The notes beneath the pieces were generated by a model that had not been told where the DNA came from, made no database searches, and saw nothing but the letters and a program-made list of their open reading frames with translations. This document shows, one piece after another, positions 31,969 through 41,082 of a stretch of DNA of 64,000 nt. The stretch comes from Gordonia polyisoprenivorans (GTDB taxonomy: Bacteria > Actinomycetota > Actinomycetes > Mycobacteriales > Mycobacteriaceae): positions 2,790,001 through 2,854,000 of the forward strand of contig NZ_CP072203.1 in NCBI RefSeq assembly GCF_017654315.1, read 5' to 3'. The stretch's first letter is position 1; each line of letters starts with the position of its first letter. The position numbers and the translations under genes were made by a program.

Positions 31969-33582
31969 CTACTGATCTCCGCTCAACTGAACGTCGGAGA
32001 ACACCGGCAAGCCGTTGCTGCCCTGGTCTTGCCAGAACCCCTTGAGTCCCTTCGTGGTGACAACGCTGTTGGTGAAGTCGTAAAAGCCAACGGCTATCGC
32101 CTGGTCGTTGAAGTAGCGTTGCAGGTCCTGGTACTGCTGATCACGGGCGGTGGGATCCGACTCTCGCTGAGCCGCCATGATCTTGGCCTCGACGGCAGGA
32201 TCATTGAAGAAGGTCTTGTTATTGCCGTTGGGTTCTGCGGTAGTGCCTGCGCTGTAGACGATGTCGAGAATATTCGGTGCGGGCCACACCCAGTAACCGA
32301 AGTAGAGCTCGAGGTCGTTGACACTGCTGGATTCGCCGGCGAAGAGCTGGGTCATGGTCAGCGGCACCAAATCGAGTTCGAATCCGACCTTCGCTACCTG
32401 CTCCTGGATCGCTTGCAGCGCTGCCGTGCCATCCTGACTGACGATGGGGCCCGCGCCGTAGGGCAGTCGGATCTTCAGGAGTGCGCCGTCCTTCTCGCGC
32501 ACGCCGTCGGAGTTGAGCTTCCAACCCGCCGCGTCGAGGAGTTGACCGGCCTTTGTCGGGTTGTACAGGTAGGTGTCGTTGACGTCGAGATACGACGGAT
32601 TATTGGGGCTCAGTGAGCCATTGGCGTCGTAGGGTGCAGATCCCTTGAACACCGCGTCGACGATCGATTTGCGGTCGGCGGCATAGGCGAAGGCCTGGCG
32701 AACCCGGACATCGGTGAACGGTCCACGGGCGACATTGAAGGAGAATGCCTGTTGCCGACCGCCGGTGATGAAGTTATGGACCTGATAGTCCTTTTCGGCC
32801 GTGGCCCACTGGTTGGACGGCGGATTGTAGATGGCCTGAGCCTGACCGGTGGTCAACGCACTCCAGCGAGTGGTTGCGTCGGGTGCGAACTTCCATTCCA
32901 GGTACTTGGCATAGGCGGGACCTTGGTGTTTGGCGTTCTGCGGTGCCGAGGTGTAAGCATCGTTGCGCTCGAACAGGATCTGCTGGCCCTGGGACCACTT
33001 GTTGACTTTCCATGGTCCCGATCCCACGGGGTATTGGCAGTTCTGGGCCTCGGAGTTCTTGGCCAGCGCGGTGGGTGACTGGATTCCGTAGTGGCCGTTG
33101 GAAAGTACTCGCAAGATCTCGGGATTGGGCTCGGAGAGATGCAAGGTCACGGTGTTGGCGTTGTCGGCCGTTGCCCCGGTGAGGTAGGAGAACTGGTTCC
33201 ATCCGAGGTTCTTGAGCCAGTAGTTGACGTTGGCGACCACCGCGTCGGCGTTGAAGGGGGTTCCGTCGGTGAACTTGACGTCGTCCTTGAGTACGAACGT
33301 GACATTCTTGCGATCCGCCGAGGTGGTCCACGAGGTGGCCAACCACGGCACGGGCTTGTCGGTATCCCAGCTCACCAACGAGTCGAAAACTTGTCGGGAC
33401 AGGTATGCCTGCTGTACCCATCCGCCCCATAGGCATGGTGGTTCCTGCTCATGGACGTAGGTGATGGTCTCGGACTTGTTGGTTCCGGCGTCGGTGGTTT
33501 GTGACGACGAGCACGAGGTAAGTGCGAGTACGGCGCTCAACGCCATGCCTGTGGCGAGGCCGAGTCTCCATCGAGACTTCAT
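31969..33582 (-). CDS. ABC substrate-binding lipoprotein, family 5
   Basis: From ATG 33582 (AAAGGAA upstream) the 537-residue protein has a lipoprotein signal, MALSAVLALTSC, with Cys23 as the lipidation site. The extracellular-solute-binding family 5 domain follows: SLVSWDTDKPVPWLATSW, KFTDGTPFNADAVVANVNYWL, VGSGPWKVNKW and DVRVRQAFAYAADRKSIVDAVF. It captures the ligand outside the membrane for the adjoining DppBC-type importer. The mature N-terminus (YVHEQEPPCLWGGWVQQAYLSRQV) has an unusual Cys. The frame is open to 33882, but that extension lacks coding character. Confidence 0.9.
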   Translation of the reverse strand: MKSRWRLGLATGMALSAVLALTSCSSSQTTDAGTNKSETITYVHEQEPPCLWGGWVQQAYLSRQVFDSLVSWDTDKPVPWLATSWTTSADRKNVTFVLKDDVKFTDGTPFNADAVVANVNYWLKNLGWNQFSYLTGATADNANTVTLHLSEPNPEILRVLSNGHYGIQSPTALAKNSEAQNCQYPVGSGPWKVNKWSQGQQILFERNDAYTSAPQNAKHQGPAYAKYLEWKFAPDATTRWSALTTGQAQAIYNPPSNQWATAEKDYQVHNFITGGRQQAFSFNVARGPFTDVRVRQAFAYAADRKSIVDAVFKGSAPYDANGSLSPNNPSYLDVNDTYLYNPTKAGQLLDAAGWKLNSDGVREKDGALLKIRLPYGAGPIVSQDGTAALQAIQEQVAKVGFELDLVPLTMTQLFAGESSSVNDLELYFGYWVWPAPNILDIVYSAGTTAEPNGNNKTFFNDPAVEAKIMAAQRESDPTARDQQYQDLQRYFNDQAIAVGFYDFTNSVVTTKGLKGFWQDQGSNGLPVFSDVQLSGDQ

Positions 33583-33734
33583 GGGGTGGTTCCTTTCACG
33601 GTGACAGCTGTGCTGGTCGGCGCATGTGGCAGGGGAGTCTCGCAGACCGGCGAAGAGGGAAGATCGACGAATAAGGCGGCAAAGAATGCCGACGTGCTGA
33701 TCTGGGTCTTGTGGAGGTACCGCTTCTGCGGTCG

Positions 33735-34958
33735 TCAGGCGCGATTCCTCAGGTCCACGCCGCTGAGCCAGGTACGGAAGGGAGAGGTTGCGTTGATGTC
33801 GTAGTCGCCGATGCTGACCAGCCGGAGTGGGGAGGGGTTGTGGCTGGCAAGAGTACGTGCGTTGCGCCAGTGACGATCCCACGATCTATCGGCGTCGACT
33901 GCGGATGCGCCACCCACATCGAATGACCGGGCAGCAGCGGACAAGACGGAATTCATGACCACAACTTGAGCGCGGTACACCTCGACCTCTACTTCGTCGA
34001 ACAGAGCCTCATCGGCACCACCGGTCGTGATGGCTACATCGAGGTCATCGAGGCGGGCCGCGAGACTGCGGGTGATCGTCGCGGCCAGGTAGCGTGCCGC
34101 GCTGAGCTCGCCCACCACTGACTGAACCACCGGGTCGAGAGCGGGCACGACACCTGCGCCCTGCGCGAAGTATCGCTTTCGCGATCTCACGTAGTCGACG
34201 GTCTCGGTGTGCACGGCCTGTGCGATACCGGCCAGAGCGGCGATATGCCAGAACTGTGCCAGCGAGGTGCCGTAGCTTCCCGGCTGTACACCTGGCGGCA
34301 GCTGGGGCGCTCCAGCGGTGCTCGCATCGTGAAAACGCGTGGTACCGCTCGCCGTCAGCCGCTGTCCGAAGCCGTTCCAGTCGTCGAGGAGTTCAACGCC
34401 GTCGGCATCACGAGCCACCACAGCCTGGGCGACGCCGTCGGGCCCTTCCCCGGCGGTGATGATCCAGTCTGCGTACCACGACCCGGTGCTGTAGAACTTC
34501 TCACCGGAGATGATGGACGCACCCGAGGGATCGGGTGAGATCGTTGTGGAGAAGTGGGTGCGGTTCTCTGCGGACTGCTCGGTGTAGGCACCGCCGAGGA
34601 TCTCACCGTTGCCGATGCGTCGTAGCCATTCATCGCGCTCGGGGCTGACCGGAGCTTGGCGCAAGGCGTCGGTGTAAAGAAAGTGGGCACGCAGGATCTG
34701 AACGAAGTTGGAGTCCGCCGCCGCCAGCTGGATCAACAGCTCGGCAAGCTCACTCAATCGGATTTCACTGCCGCCGAACTCCCGCGGAATGCGCAGTGCG
34801 GTAAAGCCCGACTGGGCCAGGCGGGCAACGAGTTCGGTGGGAAGCGTGCGTGCGCGTTCCCGATCGATCGCTGTGGCACCGATCTCTGCGAACAACGGAG
34901 CAAAACGTGCGGACAACGAGCCGTGTGGTGAGGTGGAGGTCTCGATGAGGCCGGTCAT
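33735..34958 (-). CDS. DszC/SfnB-type flavin monooxygenase
   Basis: The 407-residue protein from ATG 34958 has the acyl-CoA-dehydrogenase fold with LRIPREFGGSEIRLSELAELLIQLAAADSNFVQIL, ISGEKFYSTGSWYADWIITAGE and LLDDWNGFGQRLTASGT. It closes with DRHWRNARTLASHNP, the same signature as in its paralogue at 27151-28386. The family monooxygenates sulfur or nitrogen heteroatoms with FMNH2 from a partner reductase. The start lies one base after the stop of the upstream DszA-type gene, so the two are translationally coupled. The two gene products probably act in sequence, as DszC and DszA do. Confidence 0.82.
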   Translation of the reverse strand: MTGLIETSTSPHGSLSARFAPLFAEIGATAIDRERARTLPTELVARLAQSGFTALRIPREFGGSEIRLSELAELLIQLAAADSNFVQILRAHFLYTDALRQAPVSPERDEWLRRIGNGEILGGAYTEQSAENRTHFSTTISPDPSGASIISGEKFYSTGSWYADWIITAGEGPDGVAQAVVARDADGVELLDDWNGFGQRLTASGTTRFHDASTAGAPQLPPGVQPGSYGTSLAQFWHIAALAGIAQAVHTETVDYVRSRKRYFAQGAGVVPALDPVVQSVVGELSAARYLAATITRSLAARLDDLDVAITTGGADEALFDEVEVEVYRAQVVVMNSVLSAAARSFDVGGASAVDADRSWDRHWRNARTLASHNPSPLRLVSIGDYDINATSPFRTWLSGVDLRNRA

Positions 34959-34959
34959 A

Positions 34960-36354
34960 TCAGTGCGCACCAACGGAGTCCGAGAGGCCGATGGTGCGCG
35001 CCCGATGACGGGCGTCGATGGCATCGCCGTTACGGAAGAGCTTGTTGCGCAAGGTGCCTGGGTGGTACTCGCGTTGCGCCAGGCCGCGATCCTGCAAGAC
35101 CGGAAGCACGTTGTCGACCCACTCTCCCCACCATCCAAGAGTGGTGATGGGTACCACGTTGAAGCCATCGACCCCTGCATCCACCCACGAAGACACGTGA
35201 TCGGCGATCTGCTCCGGTGTTCCGGCGAAGCGGCCCGGGAGCAGGCCCTGATCGAGCAGATAGTCCCGCCAGGAGACCGTGGACGGATCGACCTGTGAAT
35301 CGGCCGCCGCCCGGAACACCGAACGTACGTGGTCGCCCAGTTGTGCGCGCTTGGCGAGTTCGGCCAGCGGTGTCTCGGGGTCGACCGAGGTCAGATCGAT
35401 CCCGCTCCCGCCACTCCAGAAGGCTTGCAGGGCTTCGAAGTCGATGTTGTCACGGAAGTACTGCTGGTTGCGCTTGGCCTCTTCCTCGGTGGAGCCGACG
35501 ATGGTGGACAGTGTCACGATCTTCTTCAACGACTGCGGATCGCGCCCCTGTGCTCGTGTCTCGGCATCGAGGATGTCGATGTCGGCACGCGCGGTCAGCG
35601 GTGTCTGCGAGGGCAAGAAGGTGACCTCGGCATTTCTGGCCGCAAATTGCCTTCCGGCAGTGGAGTTTCCGGCCTGGAAGAGTACTGGTGTGCGCTGTGG
35701 CGACGGCTCCACGATATGGGGACCCTGCACCTGGTAACGCGGCCCGACGTGGTCGATCGTGCGGATCTTGTCGGGATCGAAGAATCGATTGGTGCTCGGG
35801 TCGTGGACTACCGCGCCATCCTGCCAGGAATGCTCCCAGAGCTTGTAGGTCACGTCGGCATATTCTTGAGCCCACACGTAGCGGTCATCGTGGCCGACGA
35901 TGGCATCGTAACCGTAGTTGCGGAATCCGTTGGACAGGTACGAGGTGACGATGTTCCACCCGACGCGACCGTCGGTGAAGTGGTCCAGGGAAGAGAGCTG
36001 GCGCGCGAAACTGAAAGGGTGACTCTGAATGATGTTGCTGGTGACCGCGATTCCCAGATGCTCGGTCGCGTATCCCAACGCCGAGACGATCGTCACCGGG
36101 TCTGGTTCGGGAAACTGGGAGCCGGCACGGATGGTGGTGTTGCTCTCGCCGAAGTCGAGGTCGTAGACGCCGACCACGTCGGCGATGAACAGGGTGTCGA
36201 AGAGACCGCGCTCCAAGGTGGTGACCACATCGATATAGGGGTCGAGCTTGGTGTACCCGTACTGGACCTGTCCTTGCGGAGTCCGCCAGAAGCCGTGGCT
36301 GTGATGATTTGGGGTCAGATGCAGAAAGCCGTTGTAGATCGGCGGACGAGGCAT
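34960..36354 (-). CDS. NtaA/SnaA/DszA-family flavin monooxygenase
   Basis: This 464-residue luciferase-like monooxygenase has YNGFLHLTPNHHSHGFWR, FDTLFIADVVGVYDLDFG, FSFARQLSSLDHFTDGRVGWNIVTSYLSNGFRNYG and TPVLFQAGNSTAGRQFAARNAEVTF. Its C-terminus reads FNVVPITTLGWWGEWVDNVLPVLQDRGLAQREYHPGTLRNKLF. It is a divergent paralogue of the enzyme at 25806-27170. It is the first gene of the leftward DszA-DszC pair; the 190 bases upstream to 36544 should contain the promoter. A flavin reductase is not encoded in the window and would have to come from elsewhere. Confidence 0.85.
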   Translation of the reverse strand: MPRPPIYNGFLHLTPNHHSHGFWRTPQGQVQYGYTKLDPYIDVVTTLERGLFDTLFIADVVGVYDLDFGESNTTIRAGSQFPEPDPVTIVSALGYATEHLGIAVTSNIIQSHPFSFARQLSSLDHFTDGRVGWNIVTSYLSNGFRNYGYDAIVGHDDRYVWAQEYADVTYKLWEHSWQDGAVVHDPSTNRFFDPDKIRTIDHVGPRYQVQGPHIVEPSPQRTPVLFQAGNSTAGRQFAARNAEVTFLPSQTPLTARADIDILDAETRAQGRDPQSLKKIVTLSTIVGSTEEEAKRNQQYFRDNIDFEALQAFWSGGSGIDLTSVDPETPLAELAKRAQLGDHVRSVFRAAADSQVDPSTVSWRDYLLDQGLLPGRFAGTPEQIADHVSSWVDAGVDGFNVVPITTLGWWGEWVDNVLPVLQDRGLAQREYHPGTLRNKLFRNGDAIDARHRARTIGLSDSVGAH

Positions 36355-36544
36355 GGGGCGACCTTTGCGTTCTCGGGAATGAAGTGTGCGGCGTCGGCGA
36401 GTGCTCGCTGTGAAGCGTCTGACCCAGAGTCGGGCGACCCGCGCGCAGTCAGTATCCGGACTGAAAGTGATACTTACAACTGTTTCGATCAGTGGGAGAA
36501 ATATGAACCATCACTTGATTCAAGGAGTGGTTCACCGAGGCGAG

Positions 36545-37570
36545 TCAGAAGTGGAACAGGATGGCGTGGGCGTCCCCGACGTTGCGAATCGAGGCGCCGT
36601 GAGCGTTGGTCAGCGAGACGACGTCGGCGGCGCGAGCGAGCATCCGCGAGGATGCTCGCTCGACACAGACCAACCCGGAGCCGATGAGAATGGTGAGAGT
36701 GCCCGCCGGTCCGGTCGATGGACTCAGCGTTTCGTGCGGCGACAGTCGGTGCGACCGGAGCGCGCCACGCGCCAGTGGTGATGCAACGGCGGTCGCCGGC
36801 GCATTCTCGGCTGGGATCCCGTCTCGTTGCTCGACGATGATGGGGGTCGCGGCATCGCCGCGCGCCAGAGTGTCCAGAGGTAAACCCAACTGCTCGGCGA
36901 TGTCTATGGCGGTGTCCAACGAGATGCCGAGTCGTCCGCGCTCCATCTGTGAGATCGCGCTGGGTGTGATGCCGACTCGACGGGCTAGCTCGGACTGGCT
37001 CCAGCCGCGGTCGGTGCGCGCCGCGCGCACCCCTCGCCCCAGCGCCGATGCGCCCGGGCCGGGGCGTCGAGAACCATTCAGATCGTGAGAGTCTCCCAGC
37101 GCAACACGGTTGCGACTGACAGCGCGGCCATCGGCGCGCACGACGCTCACTGCGCCGTCGGCCACATCGAGTTCCACCTGCATGGCCCACGCCCACTCGT
37201 TGCGAGCCGGGGTGTCGGGCGCCGCCAGCCAATGGCAGACCGACCGTTGGGCAGAGAAGATCGATTGCGCCACACTCACGATCGTGCGCGTCTGCGATGT
37301 CGTGGCGCTGCTCAAGTCGATCAAGAAGGTGGAGACGTCGGGTGGTTGCGATTGAAGTGATTGCAGTTGTTGCGCGTCGACGGCGATGGCTGTCGGGCCT
37401 GCAGCTGCCAGGATCGTTGCAATGAGTGTCGCTGGGTCGTCATCGACGGACCAGGCGATATTCTCGCCTCCCACAAGCGGTCCCAGCAGTGAATCCACTT
37501 GCGGGACGCCGGTTGTGAGCCTCGGAGTCGGCACCGGACCGATGCCCAGACCGACCGAAGTTGCCATCAC
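36545..37570 (-). CDS. XRE-family regulator with extra N-terminal domain
   Basis: The 341-residue protein has a central XRE helix-turn-helix (RAARTDRGWSQSELARRVGITPSAISQMERGRLGISLDTAIDIAEQLG, about residues 183-230). A cupin-like C-terminal part follows (HRLSPHETLSPST, LTILIGSGLVCVE, DVVSLTNAHGASIRNVG). The first 150 residues (PQVDSLLGPLVGGENIAWSVDD and TAIAVDAQQL) look like a degenerate RecA/KaiC-type nucleotide-fold domain without a clear Walker A. Its position at the head of the leftward sulfur genes makes it the best candidate regulator of the cluster. It is divergent from OsmC, which starts 92 bases away. Confidence 0.75.
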   Translation of the reverse strand: MMATSVGLGIGPVPTPRLTTGVPQVDSLLGPLVGGENIAWSVDDDPATLIATILAAAGPTAIAVDAQQLQSLQSQPPDVSTFLIDLSSATTSQTRTIVSVAQSIFSAQRSVCHWLAAPDTPARNEWAWAMQVELDVADGAVSVVRADGRAVSRNRVALGDSHDLNGSRRPGPGASALGRGVRAARTDRGWSQSELARRVGITPSAISQMERGRLGISLDTAIDIAEQLGLPLDTLARGDAATPIIVEQRDGIPAENAPATAVASPLARGALRSHRLSPHETLSPSTGPAGTLTILIGSGLVCVERASSRMLARAADVVSLTNAHGASIRNVGDAHAILFHF

Positions 37571-37662
37571 CCGCCCCCTGCCGAAGTATGCGTTACGCCA
37601 CTGACGACGAGACTAACCCACGTCCTGCGACGTGCCGGCCCGACGCGACTATCGTCGAGGGA

Positions 37663-38241
37663 ATGAGCGACCAACCCTCTGCCGACCAGTCCGGTGCCCA
37701 CGGGCTGGGCTCCATGCCCCTGAATGGGATAGCCGAGGACGCCAGAGCAGAGCTGTCCGACCGGATGACCGACGTTGCCCAGGTAGCGCGCTTCAGCGGT
37801 CCGTGGACTATCTCGACGCGCTGGCGAGGAGGGTTTCGGGTTGATGCCGTGGCGCGGGGGCACACCATCCAGTTCGACGAGCCTGCGGATTTGACTGCTC
37901 GTGATTCGGCGCCCACTCCGCATGAGTACCTGTTGTCTGCGGTGGCCGCCTGTATCACCGACGGGATGGTGTTGCACGCGACCTTGGCCGGGATTCGGCT
38001 GGATGATCTCAGGGTCACCGTCCGTGCCAGGTTTGACAACATTCTGCGATGGGCGGGGCTTGCGGACCAGGGCAACCCGGGGTTCCACAGTCTCGAAATC
38101 GTTGCCGAGGTGGTCGCGGACTCGAGCGACGAGGTGCTGAACACGTTGTGGAACAAGGCGGTTTCGGGATCGCCGGTGGCGCAGACCGTCACTCGTCCGA
38201 CATCGCTCGTCACGCAGCTGAAGATCGCCCAGCAGTCCTGA
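37663..38241 (+). CDS. OsmC-family protein
   Basis: From ATG 37663 the 192-residue protein contains the OsmC-like beta-alpha core: FRVDAVARGHTIQFDEPADLTARDSAPTPHEYLLSAVAACITDGMVLHATLAGIRLDDL. The peroxidatic-type Cys is in AVAACITDG. I do not see the second, resolving Cys near the end, where SPVAQTVTRP occurs, so peroxidase activity is uncertain and a different thiol function is possible. It is divergent from the XRE regulator gene. OsmC proteins detoxify organic hydroperoxides, which could be useful beside several flavin monooxygenases. Confidence 0.8.
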   Translation: MSDQPSADQSGAHGLGSMPLNGIAEDARAELSDRMTDVAQVARFSGPWTISTRWRGGFRVDAVARGHTIQFDEPADLTARDSAPTPHEYLLSAVAACITDGMVLHATLAGIRLDDLRVTVRARFDNILRWAGLADQGNPGFHSLEIVAEVVADSSDEVLNTLWNKAVSGSPVAQTVTRPTSLVTQLKIAQQS

Positions 38242-38293
38242 GAGTGCGGCTGCGCCGTTTCGGTCGACCGTGTTTCGCGCTCCTTCTCGACGC

Positions 38294-39373
38294 TCACAGC
38301 CAGTGATTGCGCCGCAACGCCCCCCACAGCGCGCCGCAGACCACCACCAGGAACAGACAGACCAGACCGAAACCCTGCGCATCGTGCATACCCGGCAGGA
38401 TGTCGAAGTTCATGCCGTAGAGACCCGCGACCATCGTCGGGATGGCGCCGATAGCCACCCACGCGGAGATCTTGCGCATGTCACTGTTCTGCTGGATGCC
38501 GACCTTCGCCGCGGCGGCGTCGAGAAGCGACGACAAGACCTCGTCGTACTCCACGACGCGGTCGACGACTGTGGTGAGGTGATCGGCGACGTCGCGCAGA
38601 TAGCGTCGGATCTCCTTGGGCACCAAGGGATTGTTGGAGGTCAGCCGCGACAGCGGATTGGTCAGCGGGGTCACCGCGCGGCGAAGTTCGAGCACTTCGC
38701 GTTTGAGCAGATACACCGGTTCGATGTCGAGCCAGCGCTTCTTGTTGCCGAACACCGAACTCTCGATGGCGAGGAGATCGGTCTCCATCCTCTCGCTGAC
38801 CGCGAGATAGCTGTCGACGACGAGGTCGGCGATGGCGTGCATGACCGCGGTCGGACCCAGGGCGAGGCGTTCGGGACGGGACTCCATGCGTCGGCGCAAT
38901 CCCGACAGGTGGGTGTGATCGCCGTGGCGCACCGTGATCACGAAGTCGGGGCCGGTGAAGATCATGATCTCGCCGGTCTCGACGACCTCACTGGCCTGTT
39001 CGATCGATTCGTGTTCGACGTACTTCACCGTGCGCAGTACCAAGAACTGGGTGTTGTCGTAGATCTCGAGTTTGGGGCGTTGGTGGGCGTGCACCGCGTC
39101 CTCGACGACGAGCTCGTGCAGTCCGAAGACCTCCGCCACACCGGTCATCTGCTCGTCGTCGGGTGAATGCAGACCGAGCCAGACGAATCCCTCACCCGTA
39201 CTGCGCACCTGTTCGAGGGCCTCGGAGTAGCCGATCCGTCCGGGCTGCCGATGCCCGTCGACGTAGACCGCGCAATCGACGATCGCGCGGGCGATGGGCA
39301 CCGGGATCCTCGGTAGCGGCCGTCGCTCGCGGCGGCCGGTGGTGAATCCGAGGCCGGGGCGAAGATGGGGCAT
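38294..39373 (-). CDS. corA: CorA-family magnesium/cobalt transporter
   Basis: The 359-residue protein has the long cytoplasmic funnel domain and a C-terminal two-helix membrane domain. The CorA signature is GMN in AGLYGMNF at the end of the first helix (ISAWVAIGAIPTMVAGLYGMNF), followed by the second helix (GFGLVCLFLVVVCGALWGAL) and a basic end. It should assemble as a homopentameric Mg2+ channel. I place the start at ATG 39373; the upstream open frame to 39877 is antisense to marC and not coding. It is divergent from marC. Confidence 0.9.
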   Translation of the reverse strand: MPHLRPGLGFTTGRRERRPLPRIPVPIARAIVDCAVYVDGHRQPGRIGYSEALEQVRSTGEGFVWLGLHSPDDEQMTGVAEVFGLHELVVEDAVHAHQRPKLEIYDNTQFLVLRTVKYVEHESIEQASEVVETGEIMIFTGPDFVITVRHGDHTHLSGLRRRMESRPERLALGPTAVMHAIADLVVDSYLAVSERMETDLLAIESSVFGNKKRWLDIEPVYLLKREVLELRRAVTPLTNPLSRLTSNNPLVPKEIRRYLRDVADHLTTVVDRVVEYDEVLSSLLDAAAAKVGIQQNSDMRKISAWVAIGAIPTMVAGLYGMNFDILPGMHDAQGFGLVCLFLVVVCGALWGALRRNHWL

Positions 39374-39418
39374 CGATGGCACGCCTGGGATGCTACGCGC
39401 CGCCCGTAAGATCAGCGC

Positions 39419-40039
39419 GTGTCCTTCGACGTCACGGTCTACACGACGACCCTGATCACCCTGCTGGTCATCATGGATCCGCCGGGGCAGATCCCCCTGT
39501 TCCTGTCGCTGGTCGGTCACCGGACACCGGAGTACCGGCGCCGCGCCGCCTGGCAGGCCCCGTTGGTGAGTTTGCTGGTGATCAGTGTCTTCGCCATCGG
39601 CGGCAAGGCGATCCTGAACTACCTGCACATCGGTATCCCCGCCCTGCAGGGCGCCGGCGGACTGCTCCTGCTGCTGGTGGCGCTCCAGTTGCTGACCGGG
39701 CTGGGCAGCGCCGGGTCGCCGCAGGCCTCCGAGGACGTCAACGTCGCGCTGGTGCCGCTGGGCACACCGCTGCTCGCCGGACCGGGTGCGATCGCTGCGG
39801 TCATCGTCGGGGTCAGCGGGGTCTCCGGTGACGCGGGCGGCTACCTCGCGATCGCGGCCGCCATCGTCAGCGTGCACATCGTCGTCGCGATCGTGTTGCG
39901 ATACTCGACGGTGCTGATCCGCATCCTCGGTGTCGGCGGCATCACCCTGTTGGCCAAGATCGCCGGTCTGTTGCTGGCGGCCATCGCCGTGCAGCTCATC
40001 GCCGACTCGGTGGCCGGGTTCATCGCCGCCGGCGGGTGA
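39419..40039 (+). CDS. MarC-family integral membrane protein
   Basis: The 206-residue protein is almost entirely membrane-embedded, with about six helices, and begins with the family pattern TLITLLVIMDPPGQIPLFLSL. A second hallmark is PLGTPLLAGPGAIAAVI near residue 115. MarC/YhgN proteins are membrane proteins of unknown function; the old link to multiple antibiotic resistance is not supported. It starts at GTG 39419 and ends 13 bases before the next gene. Confidence 0.88.
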   Translation: MSFDVTVYTTTLITLLVIMDPPGQIPLFLSLVGHRTPEYRRRAAWQAPLVSLLVISVFAIGGKAILNYLHIGIPALQGAGGLLLLLVALQLLTGLGSAGSPQASEDVNVALVPLGTPLLAGPGAIAAVIVGVSGVSGDAGGYLAIAAAIVSVHIVVAIVLRYSTVLIRILGVGGITLLAKIAGLLLAAIAVQLIADSVAGFIAAGG

Positions 40040-40052
40040 GCGGCACGCTACG

Positions 40053-41060
40053 GTGAGTGCCGTGCGACATCGAGTGCGCCGCGGCGCGGCCCCGGCGATC
40101 CTGGCAGCCGTCCTGGTGCTGGTCGCCGCGCTCGCCGGATGCGGCAGCGGCGGAGACGATGCGGGCCCGGACGAGAGCAGGCCATTGGTGATGGGTGCCT
40201 CCGGGACCCCGGAGTCGCTCGTGATGGCACAGATCTATGCGGGCGCGTTGCGCACTGCGGGTGCGCACGTCTCGGTCGAGCCGAGGATCGGCGGCGACAC
40301 TGCACAACTCGACGCGATGCAGCGCGGTGAGGTCGATCTCTTCCCGGCATTCACCGGTCAATTGCTGGCCGAACTCGCGCCGTCGCTGGCGCAGGCGGCG
40401 GACTCGCCCGTCTCCCCGGCGCCGTCCACGCAGCCCGCCGCCGAGGGCGCCGCCGCCGGTGACCCCAACTCCGACGCTCTCTACGTCGACCTGAATCATT
40501 CTCTGCCGCAGGGGGTCTCGGTCGGCGATGCGACGCCGGTGAGTGCCACCCCGCAATTGTTCGTCGCGACGTCGTTGGCCGCAACGGCCGGGGTGAGCGA
40601 CCTGTCGGGGTGCGGGCGGCTGCCCGCTGACCTCCCGGTGGTCACCACCGGTGAGCCCGATCCGGCGACCCTGCGTGCCTTTGCCGACGCCGGATGCCGG
40701 GCGGGTCCGGTGCAACGGGTCGCCAACGTGCACACCGTGCTAGAGCGGACGGCCACGGGCACCGCGCTCGGATTGCTCACGCCACTGCAGATCGGAGGCG
40801 ATTCGGCCTCCGGGCCAGCCGGCCGCGTCGAGGCGTTACCCGCCCCGGCCGGCTCGTCGGGCCGGGGCGCCGGACCGCAACCCGAGACACTCGTGCCCGT
40901 GTATCGGACCGCGGCGCTGACCCGCGATCAGGTGAAGGCCGTCAATCGGGTGGCCGGCGAGATCACCACCGCCGACCTCGCCACACTCGCCGGCAAGGTC
41001 CGCGCCGGCGCGCACCCGGCGGATCTGGCGGCCGATTGGCTCAACGAGCACCAGATCTGA
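40053..41060 (+). CDS. Osmoprotectant-type ABC binding lipoprotein
   Basis: The 335-residue product from GTG 40053 (or GTG 40062) has a lipoprotein signal ending LAALAGC. An OpuAC-type substrate-binding domain follows: LVMGASGTPESLVMAQIYAGALRTAGAHVSVEPRIGGDTAQLDAMQRGEVDLFPAFTGQLLAEL. The end is typical: RTAALTRDQVKAVNRVAGEITTADLATLAGKV. A long Ala/Pro/Ser-rich insert near residue 125 separates the lobes. The family binds glycine betaine, choline or related compounds, but no permease or ATPase gene is adjacent, so it may serve a distant transporter. Confidence 0.8.
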   Translation: MSAVRHRVRRGAAPAILAAVLVLVAALAGCGSGGDDAGPDESRPLVMGASGTPESLVMAQIYAGALRTAGAHVSVEPRIGGDTAQLDAMQRGEVDLFPAFTGQLLAELAPSLAQAADSPVSPAPSTQPAAEGAAAGDPNSDALYVDLNHSLPQGVSVGDATPVSATPQLFVATSLAATAGVSDLSGCGRLPADLPVVTTGEPDPATLRAFADAGCRAGPVQRVANVHTVLERTATGTALGLLTPLQIGGDSASGPAGRVEALPAPAGSSGRGAGPQPETLVPVYRTAALTRDQVKAVNRVAGEITTADLATLAGKVRAGAHPADLAADWLNEHQI

Positions 41061-41082
41061 CGAGCACCGGATCTGAGGGTGT

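Noticed and set aside
39376..39877. N-terminal extension of CorA to 39877
   Set aside because: The extension is antisense to marC and rich in Gln, Asp and Arg. The CorA homology begins at ATG 39373.
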